DNA of 64,000 nucleotides from Undaria pinnatifida (Eukaryota > Sar > Phaeophyceae > Laminariales > Alariaceae), in assembly GCA_012845835.1 (NCBI GenBank), contig JABAKD010000025.1:14981966-15045965 (forward strand), written 5' to 3'. The position numbers were made by a program, and so were the translations under genes. The notes beneath the pieces are model-generated. The model was given only the letters and a program-made list of their open reading frames with translations. It did no database searches and was not told where the DNA came from. Shown in pieces: positions 56,041 to 64,000 of this stretch (position 1 is the first letter of the stretch; the number at the start of each line of letters is the position of its first letter).

Positions 56041-56142
56041 ATCGTTGCCCGCGTACATGAGAAGGTCGAACGCGCAAGGCTCGTCCAAGACGAGGAGGAA
56101 GGTCACGCTTCTCGTGATCTGCCGGATCACGTTCTGAATATC
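56041..56142 (-). CDS. MAD2-like HORMA exon, inverted copy
   Basis: Spindle-checkpoint MAD2 family (family knowledge). 34 codons between acceptor 'cgcag' and donor 'gat/gtgagt'. Reads DIQNVIRQITRSVTFLLVLD then EPCAFDLLMYAGND, matching the conserved IRxVIRQITxSVTFLPxLxxxCxFDLLxYTDxD segment in the second half of MAD2. This copy is closer to the family consensus in VIRQIT and CAFDLL but has Leu for the Pro of TFLP. An in-frame TGA lies just before the acceptor, so the exon cannot extend upstream. No other MAD2 exon is visible, so this is probably an orphan fragment. Confidence 0.7.
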
Positions 56143-56253
56143 CTGCGCGATGTCTCAGGTTTTCGTGGCCGCACGTCGCGGCTGCACGGTGCAGCCACGA
56201 CGTCGTGCAGCCGCGATGTGAAGCCGCGAAACCATGATAAGACCATCACGCAG

Positions 56254-56355
56254 GAGCTTCAGAACGTGATCCAGCAGATCAAGAACAGCATGACCTTCCT
56301 CCCCATCTTGGACGAGCCTTGCTCGTTGAAACTTCTCGTCTACACGGGCAACGAT
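56254..56355 (+). CDS. MAD2-like HORMA exon, direct copy
   Basis: Same 102-bp exon on the plus strand: ELQNVIQQIKNSMTFLPILD then EPCSLKLLVYTGND, with donor gat/gtgagt and acceptor 'atcacgcag'. It keeps the TFLP motif and LLVYT but has KL for the FD before LL. The reading frame also stays open 12 codons upstream of the acceptor. Differences from the other arm are mostly amino-acid changing, so at least one copy is relaxed. The rest of a MAD2 gene (N-terminal HORMA half and the safety-belt exon) was not found within 1.5 kb. Confidence 0.72.
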
Positions 56356-57139
56356 GTGAGTTGGCGGTGTTCACTCCTTACAGCTGCCCGCCCTCCCTAC
56401 TACTACTATTAATAGCTGCCTTTAGTGCCATGCCGGGTGGTGAAGCCAACCGATGGCCCGCCGACTTGCCGAGTGAAGCCAAGCGAACGAAGCGAGCCAA
56501 ATCAGCTCCCCCCGGCCGAGGAGACCCGCTCAAAACGGAAAGCATGCAACCTGTATTAGGCAATCCTTCTGGCAAGTACGGAACCCAAAAAGTCGGATAG
56601 TCAGCACCTGCGGGAAGCGACTAAATATTTATCCGGCTCATAACTAGTTGGTGACTCAAGTCGTGCGACTGACAGCTTTAGCAAGTGGTATATTGGTATC
56701 TCAATAGGTCTGTGAGTCGGGTGACTTCAAGTTGCCGACTACTTCCCACCCCTCAGAGCGATGTTCGTACGAGGGCCGAAACCTGCGATGCCGAGCGATC
56801 GGACTGCAACAGACTGGACAACCAGAGCAACATCCAGAAAACGGTATATAGTCAGGATGCGTGAAAACGAATTAGATTGAAAGCAAGCATAGCAATTATA
56901 CTTCGAAGCCTTACTATTAATAATAACTCAAGACAAATAAACTTCTAAATTCGAGGCGGGGTAAGGGACGAAACGAATTACATCACGCATCGGGAGGAGA
57001 CAAAAATCACGCATCCTCAAAATAAAGTTTGCGCGTGCGCGACCACAAGACCAAACTGCCGTATCCCAGCGATGTAAGATCAGGAGAAACAAACGAGTGC
57101 CAGCTCTCAAGCATTGTGGGCGGCATCGTAAGCATTGTT

Positions 57140-57560
57140 TTTCTCACACGCGCTACGGTGGAGGTGCACCAATGGTGTTAAGGGGCTCCTCGCCTGAGGA
57201 GCTCTCTATACCACCCACAAAAGAAATGGCTTAACGCCTCAACAACTGGAAACCTGTTTAAGGGACAAATTGCTTGGAACTGGTACAGGGAGGGGTTTTC
57301 GCGGCCCCGAAGGGTTAACGCTTTTAGAGCCCCAAAATAGTTCCCTATACAAAGTTCAAGTAGCTTGTCTCCAAACACGGGTTTCCACTTGTAAAAGGCG
57401 TTCAGAGAAAAACGAAAGTGCAACCTGATGAAAGTCGCATGGCTTAGGTTCAAACGAAAACAAAACAATGCAATGCAGAAATGACATCCCAGCGATATCC
57501 TGTTAAGGAGTCCCGAAAGTCGGTTTTTTTTATTTGCCCGAAGAGTCCTACGTCTATTGT
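57140..57560 (+). repeat. CTAGGCCATGGG-family repeat, long copy
   Basis: Starts 'cacgcgctacggtggaggtg', includes 'gtcgcatggcttaggttc' and the CAACTGGAAACC box. Frames through it are artefacts. Confidence 0.55.
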
Positions 57561-57596
57561 AGTAGCCGCCGTCATTCATCATCTCCGACCCCCCAG

Positions 57597-57693
57597 CCCT
57601 CAAGCACGTGGTGGACGGGTGCGACGATAATCCCAACAATATCACCAACATCTCCACCCAAAATCTGGGCTCAATTTCAGCCCAAACTTGGAA
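57597..57693 (+). CDS. possible exon with downstream intron, unknown
   Basis: 97 bp between 'ccccccag' and the donor gaa/gtaagt, reading LKHVVDGCDDNPNNITNIST then QNLGSISAQTW. The following 111-bp intron ends in a very strong pyrimidine tract and 'acatag' at 57804. Splicing gives NLVLWLA and a stop, a short hydrophobic C terminus. No upstream exon identified. Confidence 0.33.
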
Positions 57694-57811
57694 GTAAGTC
57701 GAATGCTATGTGTTTGTGTTATTTCATCATCCCCTACTGCTCCGTTCCATTTTGTTTCCTGTTCCGTCTTTACTGTTCTCTTCTTTTTTTCCTTGAAAAC
57801 ATAGCCTGGTG

Positions 57812-58860
57812 CTCTGGCTTGCATAGGTTTTTGCCCGCGTACGATATCCATCGCGGTTGGCATTGCATGCCCAAATCACCTTGCTGTACATACAACGTAT
57901 ATCTCTGCCGTGTTGCCTGTGACAACATCATCATAGCTCGTCTCTCTAGGAGGCATCGGCACGGACACTGTCTGTGCTATATAGATGGGTGGAGATACCT
58001 GTTGAATGCGAAGAGCGCCCACGCTGGTCTATTACATACCCGGTGGGAGCTACGACTACACATCGGATGCTTTCTGCTTTCAATTCAGTCATCACCCTCC
58101 GCAGGCATGTTCACCTTTCCAGTGATGACGTCTGCTGCAGCTTCCACAAAGCAGCCGTTGCGGGTAACGCGATCCGCATTCACCCCACGCGTGGGTTTTC
58201 ATATGTGACAAGAGAAGATACACATAGAATGAGCAATCGGTACCACATAACGTATACAAAAATATGGGACACAGGAAAACGCATGCTACGGTATGATCGA
58301 GGTGCATGGAGGTGCATCGGTACGGCACTAAAGTCATCTCACGGCAAGGGCTGCCCCTTTGTCGGCCAAAAGTTTCTTAACTGGTTGAGCAGCTCCTCAC
58401 GTGTGCAACTATCGGCTAGCATGAAACATTTTACTAGTGTTCGTATATTTGTTTCAGGACTATTAACAGCGCATACAAACTTTCGTCGGGTTGCGCGACC
58501 GATTGTTCGCCCGAGGTCATGTTTCGGTGGAGATAGTGAGCTCCTTGTGCTTGGGGGCTCAGAAACTTCTGGTGCACCCCTCGCGTTAAATGACTCCAAT
58601 ACATCTCCGAGGCTACTCACTTCAGAAGCTCAATTAATACGAAGAGTAACCACTACTGTATGTCCTACCCCATAATACCAGGCAACGGGTAACGCAAATC
58701 CAGCGCCACAGGCGGGGCCGTGGTCGTACCGCCAGCATTATTTTTGCTAAGGGGTACTGACGGAACATGGAAGAAATAACGACCTGCATCCCACACAGTG
58801 GTTTCCTTCTGGGACAGCGACACACGCTATTTACGGTAGACGCGCTCTGTTGTTATTCTG
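57812..58860. other. open but unassigned region
   Basis: Frames of 200-230 codons overlap here in two registers (57534-58208 and 57974-58675). Amino-acid composition (many Cys, His, Trp, Arg) is not protein-like, and part matches dispersed repeats ('aaacttctggtgcacccct'). No gene called. Confidence 0.35.
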
Positions 58861-59320
58861 GGGCTCTTGAGTTGAGGTCTACTTTGCGACCAGGAAAAAA
58901 CGGCTTTTTAGCAAAACTGAAAAACGCAACCCGAACAGCAAAACCCGTGGCTCACGTATACAAAAAAAATCGTATTGCAAAAACAAGAACGATATTCCGA
59001 CGATTTTAGGGGTTAAGGACCGCCGTAAATTCGGGAAAAAAAATAGCCAAAAAGGGGTATACCGTACCTCTATCGCTGGACCCATGCCACGGTAGAGGTG
59101 CGCCGTTTTTCCTTCTAAGGGCGGTTACTTGAGGAGCTCTACACCTCACCCAACAACGACTTCGAGAAAACACCAGATGAATATACTCATGGCCTACGTA
59201 CGAGAAATATTCCTACTACAAAACAAGAATCATGGCATGACGATTTGGGGATAAGGACCCCCGTTTTTCATGAAGAAAAAAAAATGGCAAAAAGGGGTAT
59301 ACCGTGCCTCTATCGGGCTG
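58860..59320 (-). repeat. two adjoining CTAGGCCATGGG-family copies
   Basis: Copy one 58860-59085, copy two 59086-59320. Both contain 'aatggcaaaaaggggtatac' or a close variant and 'cctctatcg'. Confidence 0.55.
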
Positions 59321-59947
59321 AACTGAAGGGACATCATAGAATGCACGATCTGCATCCTACAAGGTGCCTTCCCTACGGGACAGAGGGAGTGCTGTAAACA
59401 CCTCAGAAAGACCATGATCTACATAATTCGCAGTGCATCCCGTATCTGCGTATCTGCCGTTAACGCCCATACAACTGGAAACCCTTTTGTGGGAAAATTA
59501 CGTAAGTTAGTATGGGGAGGGATGTGGGGGCTATGAAGAGGTTAAGAGATGCTATGGTGGATCTGTATCTATCGAGCTCAGATCCAATCCAGGAAACATG
59601 TGCCAGATCATACAGATCGAACGGCTCCCACCCGGCAACATAAGCTAGATCATGCATATCTTCCATGAAAGAACTAGATCATCAAGTAGGGATCGGTGAT
59701 CTATCTGTTCGAGGTATGAAGTATTCACAGAACGAACGATCTGCGTCACATGCTGCGGTCACGGGACAGAAATATCCATAGAAGTGAATGTTCAGCACGA
59801 CATACGGCGGTTTTCTTCCGCGACGGGGGAAATATTGCATGAGACCAAGGGCACATAAGGACACTTTCTTACTGGACAGGGGGATGTTGGCGTATGTGAC
59901 GATTCGACCTGGCGTGGTCGCCGAGGCTGGCGCTGGCAGCAATTAGG

Positions 59948-60289
59948 CTAACCGAAGGAGCGCGCCAGACGCACGACGCAGAAATATATTGATCTTTTAA
60001 CGGGCGTTTTCGGCCAACAAAAGAAACACTTGAGAGTAATGGACTGCTGTGTCCAGAGTTCAAGGGACACTGAAAACTGACGAGGAAGAATAGAAGGATG
60101 AGAGAAGAGTGGGGAGTGAGGAGAGAGAGGGATGGGACCACCCGCATCATCCGTCTCAGCGTCCAGATCACTACTCCTTCCAGAAGCCTCTGACTTCGAG
60201 TACTCGACTACCTGGTAAGATACGATCTTCCCGAACAAAAATACAGCAGTAGTCGAACAGGTGGTAATCCCGCCGCTCTTCCAGAACAT
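59948..60289 (-). CDS. possible small ORF, unknown
   Basis: ATG at 60289 opens MFWKSGGITTCSTTAVFLFG then KIVSYQVVEYSKSEASGRS and a Ser/Asp-rich stretch (SDLDAETDDAGG). The first 50 residues look plausible; the remainder is Ser/Pro/Phe-rich and probably not coding. A plus-strand donor (gtaaga at 60211) lies opposite, so strand is uncertain. Confidence 0.18.
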   Translation of the reverse strand: MFWKSGGITTCSTTAVFLFGKIVSYQVVEYSKSEASGRSSDLDAETDDAGGPIPLSPHSPLFSHPSILPRQFSVSLELWTQQSITLKCFFCWPKTPVKRSIYFCVVRLARSFG

Positions 60290-60689
60290 TTCCTCCAAGA
60301 AAGTTCCGTTTCAGCTGTAACGCTCATATATTACTTTCTACAGTAGTTCTGCTACGACGACGAGTACAGCAATAAACCAATCAATGCCACTGAACATTGC
60401 CTAGTACTTACAGCAATGAACTTTTCATGCTACTGAACATTGCCTCGATAGGTGGTAGTTTAAAACACCTATCCTCAACAGGTGAGTTATCGTAGAATGA
60501 AAGCAAGGGCAAAAGCCGTGCGACCAAACGATACCAGGTATGAAATGTAGCCGTGAAATAAGGAGAAACATCAAATTCAAAATACGGAGGAGACCAAAAA
60601 AACAGTAGATTGAACAAAATACAAAAAAGGGTAATACTCCTAACGAACGCAAAATATCACGATACCTGAAAACCTTGAAATTCTAAAAT

Positions 60690-60785
60690 GTCAGGTTGAA
60701 AAAAAAAAAAAAACACGCGATTTTTTTCCCAGGAATCATGTACGACAAATCTAATGGCAATCTTGAAAAAAAAAAAAAAAAAAAT
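60690..60785. repeat. two poly-A tracts
   Basis: A runs of about 16 and 20 bases 60 bp apart, each preceded by 'ttgaaa'. Confidence 0.9.
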
Positions 60786-60994
60786 TACCGTTTGGTTGAG
60801 AAATGTCACGTTTTTTAGTCACCATTCCTGACACTTTTTTTCGCCAATTCCAGTTAATATCCTCCCACAACTAACGCCCTCCCTCCCAGGAGTAACTCAG
60901 ATCCGGGGTCACATGGCAGGCCCTCCTCCCGCCTCCCCACTACAGTACGCAATGCCTTCAATACTGTTGTTCCCTCGTCGACGCGAATAGATAT

Positions 60995-63900
60995 TTTTTA
61001 TTATTCGTTAGGAGATACGGTGAATATCGTTAGGAGATTACCTAAATATCGTTAGGAGATAACCTAAATATCGCTACGAGATGACCTAAATATCGTTAGG
61101 AGATCGCCCAAGTATCGGTAGATTACCTAAATATCGTTAGATGACCTAAAGATCGTTAGGAGATGACCTAAATATTGTTAGGAGATTACCTCAACATCGT
61201 TACATGACCTAAATCTCGTTAGGAGATGACCTAAATATCGTTAGGAGATGACCTAAATATCGTTAGGACACATAAATATCGTTAGGAGACAACCCAAGTA
61301 TCGATAGGAGATGACCTGAACATCGGTAGGGGATAACCTGAATATCGTTAGGAGATAACCTAAAAATCGTTAGGAAATAACCAAAAAATCACTAGGAGAT
61401 GACCTAAAATATTGTTAGGAGATAACCTAAATATCGCAAGGAGATGACCTAAATTTCATCAAGAGATAACCTAAATATCGTTAGGAGATAACCTGAATAT
61501 CGATGGGAGATAACCTAAATATCGTTAGGAGACAACATAAATACCGTTAGGAGACGACCTAAATATCGTTAGATAACATAAATATCATTAGGAGATTACC
61601 TGAATATCGTTGGGACTTGACCTCAATAGGTTAGGAGACAACCAGAATACCGTTGCGAGATAACCTGAATATCGTTAGGAGATAACCTGAACATCGTTAA
61701 GAGACAACATAAATATCGTTAGGAGATAACCTAAACATCGTTAGGAGAAAACAGAAATATAGAAAGAAGATTACCTGAATATAGTTACGACATGACCTAA
61801 ATATCGTTGGGAGATAACCTGAATATCGTCAATAGATAACCCAAATATCGTTAGGAGATCACCTGAATATCGTCAGGAAACAACCAAATTCTAACGATAT
61901 TTAGGTGATCTCCTAACGATATTTTGGTCATCTCCTAACGATATTTAGGTCATGTCCTAACGATATTTAAGTTATCTCCTAACGATATTTAGTTCATCTC
62001 CTAATAATTTTTGAATCATCTCACGATATCTAGGTCATCTCCTAACGATAATTAGGTGATATCCCAACCATATTTGGGTCATCTCGTAACGATATTCGGG
62101 TCATCTCCTAGCGATATTTAGGTTATCTCTTAACCATATTTAGGTTATCTAACAATATGTAGGTCATCTCCTTAGGATATTAAGGTAATTTCCTGATGAC
62201 ATTTAGTTTATCTTTTAACGATATTTAAGTCATCTTCTAACGATATTTAGGTCATCTCCTAACGATATTCAGGTTATTTCCTCACGATATTCAGGTAATG
62301 TCCTAACGATCTTTAGGTAATCTCCTAACGAAATTTAGGTGAAAAATTGGTTCATCTCTTAACGATATTTAGGTAATCTACTAACGATAATTAGATGTCC
62401 GAACGATATTTACATCATCACCTAACGATATTAAGGTCATCTCCCAAAGATATTAAGGGTAATATAACGATATTTGGGTGATTTCCTATCGATACTTAAA
62501 TTATCCATTATAATGTCGTCTCCTAACGATTTGTAGGTTATCTCCTAAAGATATTTTGGTTATCTCCTAAAGATATTTAGGTCATCTCCTAACGATATTT
62601 AGGTCATTTCCTAACGATATTTAGGTCATCTCCGAACGATATTTACCATATTTAGGTCGTCTCCGAACGATATTTAGGTTTTCTCCTGATGAAATTCAGG
62701 TTATCTCCTAACCATATTTGGGTCCTTTCGTAACGATGTTCAGGTTATCTCCTAACGATATTAAGGTCATCTCCGAACGATATTTAGGTAATCTAACGAT
62801 ATTTAGGTATCTCCTAACGATATTTAGGTTATCTACTACCGATATTTAGGTCATCTCCTAACGATATTTAGGTAATCTCCTACCAATATTTACAATATTT
62901 AGGCCGTTTCCTGACGATATTTAGGTTATCTACTGATATTTAGGTTATCTCCTAAATAAATTTAGGTCATCTCGTAACGATATTTAGGTTATCTCCTTAC
63001 GATATTAAGGTCATCTCCTAACGATATTTAGGTGATCTCTTAACGATATTCAAGTCATCTCTTAACGATATTTAACTTATCTCCTAAACATATTGGAGTT
63101 ACCTCCTAACTATATTCAAGTAGTCTCCTAACGATTTTCAGGTTGACTCCTAACGATATTTAGGTCATCTCCTAACAATATTTAGATTATCTCCTAACAA
63201 TATTTAGGTAATATCCTAACGATGTTTAGGTCATCTCTTAACGATGTTTACCATATTAAGGTCGTCTCCTAACGATGTTTAGGTCATCTCCTAATGATAT
63301 CTAGGTTATCTCCTAACCATACTTAGGTCGTATCCCAACGATGTTTAGGTTATCTCCTCACAGTATTCTAGTCTATCTCCTAACGATTTCTAGGTTATCT
63401 CTTAACGGTATTTTGGTTATCTCCTAAAGATATTTAGGTTATCTCCTAACGATATTTAGGTCATCTCCTAACGATATTTAGGTCATCTCCAAACGATATT
63501 TACCATATTTAGGTCGTCTCCTACGGATGTTTAGGTTATTTCCTAATGATATCTAGGTTATCTCCTAACCATATTTAGGGCGTCTCCCAACGATGATTAG
63601 GTTATTTCCTAACGATATTTAAGTTGTATCCTAACAATATTTAGGTTATCTCCTAACGATATTTAGGTCATTTCCCAAAGATATTTAGGTAACCTTACGA
63701 TATTTACCATACTCAGGTCGTTTCCTAACGATGTTTCGGGTATCTCCTAATGATATTTAGGTTATCCGCCACCCATATTAGGTCGTCTTCTAACAAGGTT
63801 TAGGTCATCTCCTAACAATACTTAGGTCATCTCCTAACGATATTTAGGTTATCTCCTAACGATTTTAAAGTCATCTCCGAACGATATTCCAATTATCTCC

Positions 63901-64000
63901 TAACCATATTTTTTTTATCTCCTAACTATATTTAGGTAGTCTCTTAACGATCTTTAGGCTTTCTCCTGACGATGTTCAGGTTATTTCCTAACGATGTTCA
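60995..64000. repeat. 22-bp satellite with an orientation switch
   Basis: The unit is about ATATCGTTAGGAGATAACCTAA and repeats, with frequent substitutions, from 60995 to about 61885. From about 61890 to the end of the window the same unit runs in the opposite orientation (ctaacgatatttaggtcatct). Each unit contains CCTAA-ATATCG-TTAGG, a small dyad. About 40 units lie left of the switch and 95 or more to the right; the array continues beyond the window. No coding content. Confidence 0.95.

Larger units (their letters stand above)
55984..56408. repeat. inverted repeat whose arms each carry a MAD2 exon
   Basis: Arms of about 165-190 bp: the left (55984-56150) is the reverse complement of the right (56235-56408) at roughly 85 percent by eye. 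Both arms contain the same 102-bp exon, its gtgagt donor and 40 bp of intron ('tcactccttacagctgc'), and both end in a G/C run next to tagtag/ctacta. The spacer (about 56165-56220) is GC-rich with nested complementary words (cgtcgcggctgcac, gtgcagccacgacg). Confidence 0.8.

Noticed and set aside
57974-58675. 233-codon ORF as a gene
   Set aside because: Cys/His/Arg/Trp-heavy composition, overlaps another long frame and includes repeat boxes.
60995-64000. CRISPR-like regular array
   Set aside because: The 22-bp units are contiguous with no unique spacers and drift by substitution. It is a satellite in a eukaryotic context.

Overview
The window reads as nuclear DNA from a eukaryote with a large, repeat-choked genome, most likely a brown alga or a related stramenopile (inference). 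The signs are GT-AG introns of 0.1 to 2.5 kb, isolated short exons, internal TTAGGG telomere-type arrays, a Golgi-type sulfotransferase of the kind used to make sulphated wall polysaccharides, and a DIRS/PAT-type retroelement. There are no rRNA genes, no intact tRNA genes and no prokaryotic operons. Most long open frames are shadows of repeats.

Layout. 0-9.7 kb: dispersed C-rich and fold-back repeats, a TCATA microsatellite, one orphan terminal exon (3300-3446) and a roughly 0.3 kb tandem repeat. 9.7-10.1 kb: a compact MITE. 10-17 kb: short palindrome-ended repeats, AC-skewed low-complexity DNA and exon-like fragments. 17.3-21.8 kb: the best gene of the window, a three-exon sulfotransferase on the minus strand whose exon phases match. 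23.3 kb: a first exon with a membrane anchor. 24.4-26.0 and 37.8-38.8 kb: two copies of an unusual mobile element with inverted ends and 8-bp target duplications, filled with GGAAGCTTCC-type palindromic satellite and carrying an internal TTAGGG array. 29-31 and 47-49 kb: clustered tRNA-related SINE-like repeats and MSFDEIF repeats. 40.5-46.7 kb: a degenerate DIRS-order element with split direct repeats, gag, reverse transcriptase, RNase H and tyrosine recombinase; a 0.58-kb part of its RT is tandemly repeated. 52-58 kb: several isolated exons, including two copies of one MAD2 (HORMA) exon in a head-to-head inverted repeat. 61-64 kb: a 22-bp satellite that switches orientation.

Few complete genes are visible. 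The sulfotransferase is the only one with a reconstructable frame; the others are single exons whose partners lie outside the window or have been broken by repeats. The repeats insert into each other: the satellite transposon sits in a SINE-like copy, and the DIRS element sits in a C-rich repeat. Uninterrupted copies of both targets in the window give internal empty-site evidence for both insertions.

All calls come from reading the sequence. Family names rest on recognised motifs, not on database searches.
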